Origin: Teratosphaeria epicoccoides
Taxonomy: Eukaryota; Ascomycota; Dothideomycetes; Mycosphaerellales; Teratosphaeriaceae
Direction: 5' to 3'
Assembly: GCA_021401465.1 (NCBI GenBank)
Contig: JADDMT010000048.1
Coordinates: 124,001 to 188,000 of the forward strand
DNA length: 64,000 bases
This document shows, piece after piece, positions 20,259 to 31,637 of this stretch. The position numbers were made by a program, and so were the translations under genes. The stretch's first letter is position 1; each line of letters begins with the position of its first letter. Below the pieces are notes generated by a model. The model saw only the letters and a list, made by a program, of their open reading frames with translations, ran no database searches and was not told the origin of the DNA.

Positions 20259-20633
20259 ACTAGCTAGCTCGCTCAACGTGGAAGACAGTACTGCATGACA
20301 TGAGCGTCAGGTCAGGGCAACGCAAGTAGCCCACAAGCCAGGCGGATAGGCCTTGCACCACCTCGTGACATGGATCTCGAAAGTACTCAGCCATTCGGCC
20401 AACCGCTGGCATCGGACGAGCATCTCATGCGATTCCTACGCCCTGGACTATGCGAGAAATCAGCATCGTGGTTCTCAGACCGCATCTTGCCGAATGGCTG
20501 GCAAGAACAGAGCGTACGGGTATACAGAGGAGCAGCCAAATGATCATTGAGCCCAAATACCCAGTACAAAAATTAGACCTGATAGCAATGCCTCCTAATA
20601 TTGGGACCACCAATCCCTCGATGCACGCCTTCT
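20259..20633. other. Convergent intergenic region
   Basis: The 375 bases between the 3' ends of LSM5 and the NmrA-like gene carry no supported feature. Confidence 0.5.
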
Positions 20634-21470
20634 TCAATAAGTGACGGTAACGCCCTTGCCCCTCCAGCTCTCTTTCACCGGCCCTGCTTTCACCAACTTG
20701 ACAAAGATCCACTTCCCAACATCAGCCCTCCGAATCGTATACCCAACCGCAGGCTTCTCGTCAATCCCTTCCCTCACCTTCTCCAAACCATGACTGGGAC
20801 CATCTAGCAACAGCGAAGCTTTGACCAATAAATAGGTATCAAGGAGCTGCTGGTCCCGCGGCAGCTGCATGTGTTTCGCGAGCGTTTCCTGCATCACCTC
20901 CTTATCCGCATGCGGGTCCTGGAGTAACCACGTGTAGGGACCCGAGAAGAGAATGGGAACGTCTCGCGGCTTGCTCCTCGGCGGGATCCCAGTGGTGCTG
21001 ATCGTGAAGAGCGAGGGTTTGTTGAGCGCTTTGAGCTGGGCCAGCGCTTCCAGAATGGCGTTGATGGCGTCTTGGCAGACGGTCTTGTCTTTCAGGTATA
21101 CGGGATGATGGAGCGACCATTGGAGTCCGAGTTCTGTGCCACCTGCAGCTGTGTCAGTGCGGAGTAAAGTTGGTGGGTTCTTCTTGCGTCACTCACCAAT
21201 ACCGTTGACGATCTTGTCAACGACTCTTCTGCTGTCGTCACCTAGTGAAAGAGTTTGTTTGACGGCGTTAACATCCCTGACGTCGCCTTCGACTATAGTA
21301 AGATGCTTGTCGATCGTATCACTGGTAACGCCTTTCTCCCTGATAGTAGATACGAGCTTCGCAGGCGTGCGTGCCAAAGCGGTACATTTGTAGCCAGCGT
21401 TCAATGTGTTTGCCAAAGCGTAGCCGGCACATCCTCCCGTCGCACCAAAGAAGGCTACCCTGGAAGACAT
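20634..21470 (-). CDS. NAD(P)-binding Rossmann protein, NmrA/SDR-like
   Basis: The exons are 21470-21197 and 21142-20634, joined across an intron at 21196-21143 (54 nt, donor GTGAGT, acceptor TGCAG). The product is 260 residues. The N terminus MSSRVAFFGATGGCAGYALA has the glycine-rich GATGG nucleotide-binding loop of atypical short-chain dehydrogenases. The splice joins VNGIG to GTELGLQWSL in phase. The C-terminal part (YTIRRADVGKWIFVKLV) is typical of NAD(P)H-binding proteins annotated as NmrA-like or BVR-B-like reductases. No YxxxK is evident, so it may be a sensor or an atypical reductase; the substrate is unknown. A 28-bp tandem duplication lies just upstream of the start. Confidence 0.88.
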
Positions 21471-23516
21471 TTTCCAGGATATAGCTTTTGTTGCTGCGTG
21501 GAAATAATCTTTCACCACTTGCTTCGTGGAAATAATCTTTTACCACTCTTGAGAGGCTTTCCGCCAGGTATCTGGCTTGTTGAACAGGGCCCCGGAATGC
21601 GGATTGTTCGACTGTCAAATGGTTGCAGCTGAGGAAGGTGGGATAGCAGAGCCGGCTTCGGATGGTTGTTTAGGCCACTATGGTAGCCAGCCGGAAAAAA
21701 TGTGCTTGATTGACTTGGGATGAATACGTCGAAGGAGAAAGATGTCCATACTTATATATCTTTGACTAAGGCCTCATGTTGAAGCCGGAGGCGGACTAAC
21801 ATGAGGCATAGCCAGCTGAAGCGAGAAAGGACAATGCGATGGCGGTCGAAATATCGACCGAAGGTGGGGGCATGATCGGAACTGCAGCACTGTTGCAAAC
21901 TCGGGCAAGGCGCATGGTGTGTGCCGAATCTGGAGTTGAAAGGTGTCTGCCTGTCCCTCTATTGTCTCACGCAGTCAAGAAGTCGGGAAGCCGGAGAGTT
22001 TGTCTGGCAGGCCTCAATGCGAATGCGAGCTCGGTCATTCGGGGCTTGGCACAAAGCGGGCCGATGGTGGGTTATGTAATTCGGGAGCATAAGAGCACGT
22101 TTTCAAAATTCTGGTTCCTGCTTCCTTTCGTATACTTACCGCAAGTCTTCCTTCCATCCCCCACCCTCGAGGTCAACCTTGCTAACTCATCACAGTTGTT
22201 GCGAAGCGGGTGCTCACGAATACCTTGCTTCTGTCTTGACCATCTGCATTGCACAGCGCGGCATGGGAAAGGCATGAGTCTCCTTCGGGGGCCTCAGCGG
22301 CGTATTTTTTGATGGTCTACGTCTCCCTCATTGAAGAGGCTTCTTTCATCAAGCGTCTGAGCTACGCTCAGCGTTGGAGAAGGATTTCCACCAGCAGCGA
22401 GGAGCTCATGCCGTTTGTTGACCAAGCCCTGTCGACTGATCGCCTGCAAGTACACCCATGCTTGCCGGCTTCTCACGGCAAACAGAAGCGTAGACGAGGA
22501 AACCCACCGGCTCCGCTTGACTACAATACAGGAAGAGTGGCATGCGCAAGACGAAAGGTAACGGCGGCATCGCTGCCTTACGCCTTCGGAGCGACAAGGA
22601 CTCCAGCATTTGACTTGGACTTCGAGTCTAGACACAATCAGCATCGCGCCATCTCGGTGTCCTTCCCGCACCCGACCATGCATGTTCCAGCTTGTCTCCC
22701 CACGCCTGGAAACAATGCTATATTAGGAGCCGTGAAGAGCTGATTGTAGAAGTGGACTGGACAACACAAGATTGACAGAAGGCGGAAGCCACTGGTCAGA
22801 GGCATTGGAAATACAATTGCATCTTCATCGAGGACAGACTTCAAGTGCATGTATGAAGGTGGTATGGCTGAGCAAGACTTCGTGCTTAACCGGCGCATCT
22901 GTGCCAAATGTGCCAGAGTCGAAGAGCTGCCGCGGAAACTGATGGCGGAAGGAAATGCATTGGTATGGCTAGTAGGGCCCCACTCCAGTTTGAATAATTC
23001 ACACGGGATCAAGTAATAGCACATCATGATGGTCAGCGGCTGCACATGGACTTCAAAATCCGTCTTCAATATCTTAGCTCGCTTGCCTGCTAGTAGTACA
23101 TGGTGTTTTCTCGCTGCCTTTTGGCCCACACCGCAATGACGGAATAACCCAATCGCTCTTCTCGCTAACTTGCTCAAGCTCAACTTCTTCATCGTGTCAA
23201 GTCCACCATAGTCCAGGAGCGAGCATGCTCCAGGACCCGAATTGCAGCCTATACTCTCCCGCAAGGAGTTTTCGACCCCTGAAGCACCAGGGATCGAAGA
23301 TTCTAGCGACACCGGCAGTGTCACTTCCAAGGCCTGTCCCTATTACCCGTCGCTAGCTGCGCAAATGTCTCGAAGCGTCTGAGCGTGTCAAATCCACACG
23401 CGGGGACGCCACAGCCATGAGTCCTCGTTTGCTCTTTCGTGCGCATCAAGCCCGTATCGCGCCACCCGAGTTGTATTGTCGGTTATGATATGTTTTCTGT
23501 CAATCTCGCATCTCAA
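21471..23516. other. 2-kb region without a supported gene
   Basis: It holds the NmrA-like promoter with a 28-bp tandem repeat and the 3' side of the RhoGAP gene. The longest open frames (22249-22743 plus, 22638-23330 minus) have no ATG at their starts, no domain and no splice structure that I can see. Confidence 0.45.
21497..21552. repeat. 28-bp direct tandem duplication
   Basis: Two adjacent copies of a 28-bp unit beginning CGTGGAAATAATCTTT occur at 21497-21524 and 21525-21552, with a few mismatches. They lie 27-82 bases upstream of the NmrA-like start codon, in its 5' UTR or core promoter. Confidence 0.9.
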
Positions 23517-26500
23517 CTACTGTTTTGCCGGCATCGGGAAAGGATGGTCGGCTTCATAGCTGGCTTGAACTGGTGTCGTTGCGGCGTCGCTCTTGCTTCG
23601 ACTGTGGGAGTACTGCCTTGAAGGCGCAGGCCGAATGCTGCCGAATGTGGCGCTATCGATGTCCTTGCCTTCAGAGGTAGACGGGCGCTGATTTTCTTGA
23701 TGCAGTTCGATTAGGCTACGTTTCGGATGGTTGCCGCTGTTCTCGCGAGAGCCAGCCGGCCTGTAGGTCTCTGGCTTTCTGCCATCCTTCCTATTTCGCG
23801 GCGGCTCTTGGTCCATGGAATGAATTGATCGAGTATCGTCGTAGCGACTGGCGGGCTTGCTACTGCCGCTGCTGTGCACAGGTCGCTCGTCGCCGCCAAC
23901 CAGATTGTGCACACTATTGCTTGCCGAATTTGGTCCAGAGCGACTGGGATTAATGAGGCCTTGTTCGTGTGCCCTCTCCACGTCAAGATGTTGCTTCTCG
24001 GTGAAGCAGCCTTGCCAGCAGTGCCTCCAGTCGCCCACGAGATAATTGAAAAGCCAACGCTCCAGCTTCAAACATGGACCAATACACACGCTCAAGTTGT
24101 GCAGGTCCATTTTGTTTTTGTCTTTGTTCGACAGCAGCAAGCTGAGGTGGCAGGTCACCGCGAACAGGAGATAGTAGTTGAACGGAGGGAGCTCCGAGAG
24201 CGCATCGCGCAGCTTCTGTGGAGCAGCTTGACCAACGAGTTTAAAATCTGGGTTCTCTTGCTCCAAAGCCACAGCCAGCTGTGACTGTAAGTGTGCGGGC
24301 ATCATCTCCGTGGGAAGATCGGTGAGCCACTTCTTCAGCATGCTGCCGATCTCGTTTGGATCGTACAGATCTTTCTCGTCCAGGAGGTCAATGTCGAACT
24401 CGGTATCGAAGCGTCGTTGCCAGTGCTTAATTTGCGCATGACCTCCCGGCACTCGATAAAGTCCCTCGGACTCGCAGTTGAGGTTCAGATAACTACAATG
24501 TGTCAGCAATGTCAAATCTTTTGCATGCTTGCTGCAACTCACTCGATGGCACGCCACGGTAGCGCGGGCATCCAGTACTCGGTCTTGTCTCGGCAGTTGT
24601 TCAAGTCTTTGCTGATCCGCGTGATTCGCGTCTGCTCCACCAGCGGCAGATTGATCACCTTCAGCACGTATTCGCTGTCAGGTATATCTTTCTCATTTGT
24701 GCTGGTGCTCCGACCGATCTTGCCAAGTCTCGTCAAGAAGCTCCCGCCTCCCTTGGTAGCCTTCGACATCACATTCTTGCTGCCCAACATAAACCCGCTG
24801 CTCTCTCCCTTCTCCTTCTTCCTGTTGGTTGCTGGTCTGAGCTCGAGCACACTTTCTTCGCCCCTATCTGATTGCGCACGGTCTGCTGACTTGCCCCGCT
24901 TCTCTTTCTCTCCCTTGTCCGCCTTCAAGAGCCCCATTGTGCTGCTAGGGCCCCACTGGTCAGGTGTGGGTGCTGTGCTGCCTTGTGAATCGCTGGTCGA
25001 TTGGTTCTCGTGCTTCGTTTCGGGTCGTGTTTTGGAGTGAGAATCTCGCCGCAACGACTTATTTCGTACTAGAGGATTACGGAACGGCTTTTCCTTTCTC
25101 TTCGAGACCGAATCTTCACTCGCGTGGGGCGATGGCTGCGGCCGCTCCAACGTTGACGAGCTGCTGCCTGTATTTCGATTGTCAGCAACCAATCATTCAA
25201 ATGGAGGACATGTTAGCAGCGGCGCGACCATGGACCTCTTCTCGTGTTCCGAAGTTGTCAGATTGTAGGAATTGTTGTAAGAGTGTGATGTGACAATATC
25301 AGTCTCCGCTGGTCATGTGTTCAAAGCCAGCTAGCTGTGAGCGCATCAAGTGAAGGCAGTCAGGCCTCATGCGGCGCTGCTGTACAGCCGAATTGCGTGG
25401 TAATTCTGCCGCCTGTAGGGAATATCACTTCACTTACCATCTCCTGCCGTCTTTCCCACATTATCGGCACTGCCCACCAAGCTCAGCTCCGGCGTGCTGC
25501 CATTCTTCCGCAAATGGTATACTTTTGACATGCTGCTGCTCCCGGATCTATGCTCCGCATTCTCTTCTCGGGCTTGCCGTATGGGATCGCGTTGCTCTAA
25601 CCCCTTCCGAGATTTCAAGTTGCTGAGAAAACTCCTGGATGTGTCCCCGTTACGCCTCGGCGAAGCGGGTGGTGACGAAGGTAGCGGCGGAAGGCTCGTA
25701 ATGTTGTTCTGCTGCTGACGCGGCTCGCTGCTGCGGGTGTCGCTCCCTTCGAAATCGCCGCCAAAGGACGACAGGTCAACGTTGATTGGGCTAATACTGA
25801 GGCCGGAGCTACGATTGGGGTTGTCGGCACTCCTCACGTTGAGCATCAGCTCGGTCGGCTTGCCGTTTCTTTGCATCATAGAGACTGTGGGTGCTGCGGA
25901 AAATGCACCTTGCATCCGCTGCCTCGCAGACTGAGGCCCTCCGGGCCAGTTACTGAGGGCAGTCGTGACACCGTCGCATGAGCTGAGACGTTGCGCTTGA
26001 GCATGTGGCGCTGTCAATCCAGCACTTGGTCAGATGCGGTGTTGCCCTGCACCAAGCGCGGCCTGTGAGTAACTATTTGCGGCCAATATGGTTGCGGGCG
26101 GGGAGGACAAAGAGAGCGCCTGGTGCGATGCTCGCCTCGCCTGATTGAACTCCGGCTGAAGCTGCGCTTGCGCTCTTCAACTGACTTCCCACCACCACTG
26201 CCCTGATGTATAGATCCCAGTAATCGTGTGTGTATTACCTCCCTCAATGTGTTGCTGTTGATCGGCGCCTAGCTGTAACTCGAGTCCAGGCGAATGCGGG
26301 AAGAGCGCTGAAGATCTGTCACGTCGTCTTTGATCGTTGCTGAGATGATGGCAGTAAGTCGAGCAGAGTGAGCGAGTCAGGGGCGTACTGTCAGGTCGTC
26401 TGGAGGTCGTGTGGGCGGGATAAGGTAGGCAGGCAACGTCAGCTGTCGGCGCACTGGTCTTGTCACCAGCGTGCCTGATACTTGACCTGCGGCTCCGGAG

Positions 26501-26623
26501 GACCTTTGACGATACTGCCGAAAGTGGTACTGACAACAAAGGGCCTAAGCGTTGTCGCGACCAAGAATAACAGCCATAAGTCCGACAATTGTTCTGTAGT
26601 CGGAGGAATCGCTGCATCCACAT
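23517..26623 (-). CDS. RhoGAP-domain protein
   Basis: This is a GTPase-activating protein for Rho-family GTPases. The exons are (26623)-26239, 26010-25438, 25167-24543 and 24492-23517. The last intron, 24542-24493 (50 nt), joins PWRAI to DYLNLNCESEGLYRVPG, which carries the arginine finger in GLYRVPG. The rest of the domain (EIGSMLKKWLTDLPTEMMP, NKMDLHNLSVCIGPCL) follows. The flanks are Ser/Pro/Arg-rich and disordered. The upstream introns, 25437-25168 (270 nt) and 26238-26011 (228 nt), are long for this window, but their junctions are in phase. The model totals 852 residues. The domain and last two exons are secure; the first exon and the start at 26623 are tentative. A role in cell polarity or the actin cytoskeleton is inferred. 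Confidence 0.8.
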
Positions 26624-27183
26624 GCACCCTGGGACATTAATGGGACGGGGGCGCTAAAGATGCAAGTCATGAACAGGGATGCTAGTATACTACTCGAAAC
26701 CAGAATTCGTGTTGCGAAACGATCTGAGCTACATTTACTTGCAAAACAGCTGAAATGTAATTAGGGCGCATCCCAATGCAGCGGTCTGCTTCTGCTCTTG
26801 TCGCTATTTTTGCTGGCAGGCTATATCGTCTCCCTTTTCCAGCCGTTTCACCGGCAACTTTGGGACCGAGCATCCCAAGTCAGGAACGCCGGGAGCAACC
26901 GACTCAGACAGCTCCATAATCCCCGTGACATTGAAGCGCCGGCAAAGTGACCAAGGGACCACGTTGACGCTGCAACATCTTTCACTATCCAAGCTTCCGT
27001 GCTGCAGCACGAAGACAGCAACTGGACCGTGCCGCGGACGACCGCATCTCTGCGCTCGGCATCTAGTGCGCAGAAAATTGCCGAGAAAGCCTTCGGTACA
27101 AATATTTCAGGCAAGGCATTGCTGATCCAAGCCAGTCTGCAGCCCACCTTGTCCTTTGACCGTTCAAAGTGTCGCAAAAAGTC
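26624..27183. promoter_or_regulatory. Divergent intergenic region, RhoGAP / Bet2
   Basis: These 560 bases lie between divergent starts. Overlapping open frames on both strands show no recognisable product. Confidence 0.45.
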
Positions 27184-28251
27184 ATGTCATTGGTAGCAGG
27201 GCCAGGCAGAGGTCGCGCAATAGAGAATGTGCTCCCGGACGAGCTGAACCTTGTGGTTGATAAGCATGTGGCATACATACAGAGCCTCGATACGGTATGC
27301 TCACACGCCGGCGAAACTGATAACAGACACTGACACTAACGAGTGCAGTAGCGGCGCGACGAACTCGAGTATCATCTCACGGAGCACCTGCGCATCAGTG
27401 GTATCTACTGGGGCTTGAACGCTCTTCACCTGCTTGGCCATGCCGAAGCCTTGCCTCGCGAAAGACTGCTGGACTATGTCTTCCGGTGCTGGAACGATGA
27501 CAGAGGTGGCTTCGGCGGAGCGCCTGGCCACGATGTCCACATCTTATTCACCGGTTACTCTGTGCAGATTCTTGTCCTCATCAACGGCCTGGGGGAGCTG
27601 GAGAAGCGAATACAGAACGGCCGATCGAAGATTGCCAAATTCGTCTCCTCACTCCAGCGGCCGTCTGGGACTTTTGCAGGCGATGAGTGGGGCGAGACAG
27701 ATACACGCTTTATGTTCAGCGCACTCTACACTCTTTCACTCCTGAATCTCCTTCCCCATCAGCAACCCAATCAGCCGCCACTGGTCGACATGCCAGCAGC
27801 CACAGCATACGTCAAAGCCTGCCAGAACTTTGATGGAGCTTTCGGTGTAGCGCCAGGAGCCGAGTCACACTCTGGGCAGGTGTATACCTGCCTGGGCGTC
27901 CTCAGTATCGCGGGCGAACTCGACGCCTATCTAGGTGAGTCTGGAAAGGATCGTCTAGGCGCTTGGCTCAGTGAACGTCAACTACCTTCCGGCGGACTCA
28001 ATGGTAGACCTGAGAAACTGGTTGACACCTGCTATGCCTGGTGGGTAGGCAGCAGTTTGGCCATGATCGGCCGTTCCCAATGGATTGACAGGCACAAGCT
28101 GGCAATCTTCATTCTCCAGTGCCAAGATCCCGAGCACGGTGGCATCGCAGATCGCGCCGAAGATATGGTTGATGTGTTCCATACACATTTTGGGATCGCG
28201 GGATTGAGTCTGCTGGGACACTCAGATGTTGGAGAGGTAGATCCCGTCTAG
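27184..28251 (+). CDS. BET2: Geranylgeranyltransferase type II beta subunit (Bet2)
   Basis: This is the catalytic beta subunit of Rab geranylgeranyltransferase. With the alpha subunit and Rab escort protein it prenylates C-terminal cysteines of Rab GTPases. The exons are 27184-27294 and 27352-28251, giving 336 residues. The intron is 27295-27351 (57 nt, donor GTATGC, branch CTAAC). It ends in a tandem GCAGTAG acceptor, and the second AG must be used. The protein shows repeated prenyltransferase helices (GLNALHLLGH, CWNDDRGGFGGAPGHDVHI, CQNFDGAFGVAPGAESHSGQ, SGGLNGRPEKLVDTCYAWWV). The zinc ligands are the Asp and Cys in the D-T-C-Y motif and the His in FHTHFGIAGLSLL. The length is normal and confidence is high. 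Confidence 0.97.
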
Positions 28252-29777
28252 TAGGTCTCATGCGCTCTGGACCGCTGCGTGTCAGATGCAATATATGCTA
28301 ACCTGGCCCAGCTGTCTGCCTAGGAGCGTTGTCGACGATCTTCTCACCCGATGACTGTTGCTTGACCCCTCTGCTCAACGCACAGACGCTACCCAGAGTA
28401 TTGTGCCATCCCTCCGCTTGGGAGCTGGATTGCCGTGAATGGTCGGGAATTTGTGCAGCGGATGTAGCTCGTTCTGAAACGAAGCCATTCTACGCCAGTA
28501 GAGCGAACACACGTATTCCCATCAGAGCTTCGGTTGGCAATCATCTGGATCTTGTTCGCGCATTGGCCCTTCCGTTTGCATGCCCGAGCCTATGATCAAA
28601 CAGCGTCGTTCTGATCGCATTTAATTTGTGCACGGGCGGACCCAGAGCATGCGGGCGAGTTCAAATTGTATCTGGCGCAGCGAACAGCACAGAGACCTCA
28701 GCGCCGCGACCTTGTGGGTGTTATTCCAGCACGTGTCTGCTGTTTATCAGCCAGCATGCTTACTCGAGGTATGTCCCCTCACTGAAATGGCGGTGAAGGG
28801 CTCGATATTGCGTTCAGCTGAGGTTCCCGCTGGCCGACTCTGTCACGACCTCCACCATCACCTCTTGCAATCTAATAACCCAAGTTGAGCACTTCACATG
28901 AGACTGGGCTACAATGCAAGAGGAGAACGATTCTTGAGGCCTTCTGACGATTGGCCCCTTGAGCCTTTCAGCTGCCTTGGGGTTACAATATGGCTCATTA
29001 CATGCATTCAACCTCGTCCGCTGGCTCAAAACGAGACTCGTGAATACTCCGGTATTGTCGTGAGCCCGGTATGTGCAGCAGCTATACTCGAGTGTTATCA
29101 GGACTTCGCTTGAAACACGTTGCTGTTCTCAAATGCTGTTCTGCTTGCATCGAATGCACATGCCGCGTGATCAGTATCTTCTGCCCTCAACGAGCACCTG
29201 TACACAGTAAGACGAGTGCCATGCTACTCGTGTTCGAGCAAGACGCATTCATTGTTCGTGCATGTGACCATGGCATCCTCTCGAGAAGTGGCGGTGAGGT
29301 TAACCGCACTTGCCAATTTCACCGAGCCAAGTATAAAAGCTCCTTCCACTTTCCTTCACGACTCACCATCCCTCCTTCCTCGACACAGTCGAGTCTGTCA
29401 ACAGCAACAACAACCCTTCGGAAACAGCGCCCACCACGACTGCTCTTTTCCAACACATCACCTTCTGAACAGGAGCGCTTGCCCTTGGCCTTCAGTGGCG
29501 CTGCCTCTCCTTTCTGGTCGGTCTGCTGTTGCAACTCGCTCTTCCACTGCAACCTGCACTTTGTTCGCGTCTCTTGGTCACTCCTTTGGTTATGACTACT
29601 CACTGACTTCTCCTGTCTTGACAGCGGTGAGCTGCACAGCTGCTTCCACCTCCATCTAATGATAATTTGAGCGCCACCATTTCGACAGTCACTCCTTCAG
29701 CAATTTTGTTCAACCAGCAAGGAAGTCCAGCCTCGCAGCAACACCACTTCACACACCGTTCAACCCACAATTCCACC
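28252..29777. promoter_or_regulatory. Long upstream region of the zinc-finger gene
   Basis: These 1.5 kb carry no supported gene. The last 450 bases have a TATA box and CT/CAA-rich sequence typical of a fungal promoter and long 5' UTR. Confidence 0.5.
29332..29339 (+). promoter_or_regulatory. TATA box of the zinc-finger gene
   Basis: TATAAAAG lies 446 bases upstream of the predicted ATG at 29778 and is followed by CT-rich and CAA-rich sequence. It implies a leader of roughly 400 bases that contains upstream ATGs, or a spliced leader. Confidence 0.55.
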
Positions 29778-31637
29778 ATGAACAACCTTCTAGCTAATCC
29801 GAATAACATCGACCTCAAATGCACCATCTGCCCGCGTAAAGATGATTTCAGTGACATGAGCCACCTGCTCACCCACATCGCCAGTAAAGGACATCTGTCG
29901 AACTACTACAAGCTCAAGGTGAAAGCATCCACGAGCCTGGCCGACAAAAGGCTCATTGATGCCTTCGATGACTGGTACGAGGACAGCGGGCTCGATGAGC
30001 TCATGTCTGAGCGGCTCCAGCAGAAAGAGAAGAAAACTGGCGGTCGATCCAGTACTGCTGCTGCATCGCGTCGAGGGTCATATGGTGCGTCGCGAAGAAG
30101 ATTGCGAGCATCGACGGCAGCTGATTTATCTCCCCTTGCAGCTAACACAGCCAGTCCTCGGAGCACACCGGCAGCAGTGCTTGCTGGTCGCCGCAACAAG
30201 CGCATGCGTGACAACATGCTTAACCCGCAGTTGTCTTCGCGCAACGGCCTCAAGATTGAGGGCCAGTCAAGGTCACAGACGCCAGTGGCACCCTTTGGTT
30301 TCGATCCACACATGTATTCGCAACAGAACAGGGTGTTTGTGGGTATGCAGACGATGCCGAGCGGTAGCTGGCCAGCCTCGCCATATGCTCGCACGCCCAT
30401 GAAGCAGGAAAGCATCAGCTCGGAATCCGATGACGACTTCGTCGACTACTCCATGGCCGCTCCACGACGCGCTAGAGGCAATGGCATTCCACTCTACTCC
30501 AACAATTCGTTCAGTGACGAGGATCTGTACGACATTGGCGAGACAACCAACGATCCAACTAGGCTGAAGGGGGTCGTGTGGCCTGGCATGGCACTCTTCG
30601 ACTCTGCTACACCGGAGATGAGGCGCAAGCGCAACCAGAAGAAAAGCTACTCTGTCATCCAGCATCTCATGGCGACGAGCGAGGAAATTGAGCCCACCGA
30701 GAGTATTTTCGATTTGAACAACGGCTTCTGCTTCAGGGTAGCGCGCGAGATCACCGGCAGCCCTGATCTCGATGAAGATGAGGTGCTCTCCGGCGAGGTG
30801 ACACCAGAGCCAGAGCCCATCATCAAGCGCGAGCGGTCCACCATGAAGCGCAGTCGCGAGACTCGTCGACCTCGTACTGCTCTGCAGGAGAGAGATGTCA
30901 ACACGGGCAGAGTTACTCGTTCGCGTGCTGGCATGCTTGGCAAGAGGTCGACGCGGGGACCATACTTTGAGGGCGGCGACTCGTTCGATGAAGATGACGA
31001 CTTGACATTTCAGCGAAAGCCAAAAAGGCAGCGCCATGGTCTCAGCATCCACCGCGACAACACCGGTCCCGAGATCACCTTCCCAGAGCAGCCAATGCCT
31101 TTCGGTCACTTGACCTCCGGCTTCTGCTCCACGTACGATCATCCGCCATCGTTTCAGCAGAGCGGCTTCTCTCAGCCACGTTTCGGTGGAATCCATCACA
31201 ACCGCCTTCCATCTCTGGCGCGCCTTACTAATGGTGGTCACGGCAGCATGAGATCTCACAGCGGGCCTGCTGGCTTCTCTAGTCAGCCCAGCATTGGGAG
31301 CTTCGGCCAGCTCAATGCTCATTCGATGTTTCAGAACAACATGCCCATGGCTATTCAAAACGGCGCCACGGCTTCATCAGCCTTCCAGCAGCAGATGGTG
31401 GCGCCGCCGCCACGATCATTCGGCCATGATCCGACCACAATCCAACCTCACCCTCTGGCCGGTGCACCTCAGAACTGGGATTTCTTGAGCATCGATCCTG
31501 CTCCGCCACAAAGTTTCGAGACAGCCTTTCCAGCGAACACCCACACCTTCGACAACCCGCTCTTCATTAGCAGCAATGCGCCGACTCAGCGAGACGACGA
31601 TGAGGCCACGATATCGGTGGCGGGCAGCGAGCGCTGA
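29778..31637 (+). CDS. Zinc-finger protein, probable DNA/RNA-binding regulator
   Basis: The protein has 619 residues from the ATG at 29778 (context CACCATGA). Open frame extends further 5' but has no ATG. An N-terminal C2H2-like finger (LKCTICPRKDDFSDMSHLLTH, then ASKGH) lies at residues about 14-38. It is followed by a conserved helix (LADKRLIDAFDDWYEDSGLDELM). The rest is low complexity, with basic clusters (RRNKRMR, KRERSTMKRSRETRRPR, KPKRQRHG) likely to direct it to the nucleus, and a Q/H/P-rich C terminus resembling an activation domain. It does not match a named factor that I know. A transcriptional or chromatin role is inferred. A TATA box lies 446 bases upstream. Confidence 0.8.
   Translation: MNNLLANPNNIDLKCTICPRKDDFSDMSHLLTHIASKGHLSNYYKLKVKASTSLADKRLIDAFDDWYEDSGLDELMSERLQQKEKKTGGRSSTAAASRRGSYGASRRRLRASTAADLSPLAANTASPRSTPAAVLAGRRNKRMRDNMLNPQLSSRNGLKIEGQSRSQTPVAPFGFDPHMYSQQNRVFVGMQTMPSGSWPASPYARTPMKQESISSESDDDFVDYSMAAPRRARGNGIPLYSNNSFSDEDLYDIGETTNDPTRLKGVVWPGMALFDSATPEMRRKRNQKKSYSVIQHLMATSEEIEPTESIFDLNNGFCFRVAREITGSPDLDEDEVLSGEVTPEPEPIIKRERSTMKRSRETRRPRTALQERDVNTGRVTRSRAGMLGKRSTRGPYFEGGDSFDEDDDLTFQRKPKRQRHGLSIHRDNTGPEITFPEQPMPFGHLTSGFCSTYDHPPSFQQSGFSQPRFGGIHHNRLPSLARLTNGGHGSMRSHSGPAGFSSQPSIGSFGQLNAHSMFQNNMPMAIQNGATASSAFQQQMVAPPPRSFGHDPTTIQPHPLAGAPQNWDFLSIDPAPPQSFETAFPANTHTFDNPLFISSNAPTQRDDDEATISVAGSER

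Noticed and set aside
22638..23330. 230-codon minus-strand open frame
   Set aside because: It has no ATG at its start, no domain and an irregular composition, and it overlaps another open frame on the plus strand; I judge it to be chance.
26848..27177. Possible minus-strand small gene next to Bet2
   Set aside because: It is cysteine-rich random-looking sequence that overlaps the Bet2 promoter and has no splice or domain support.
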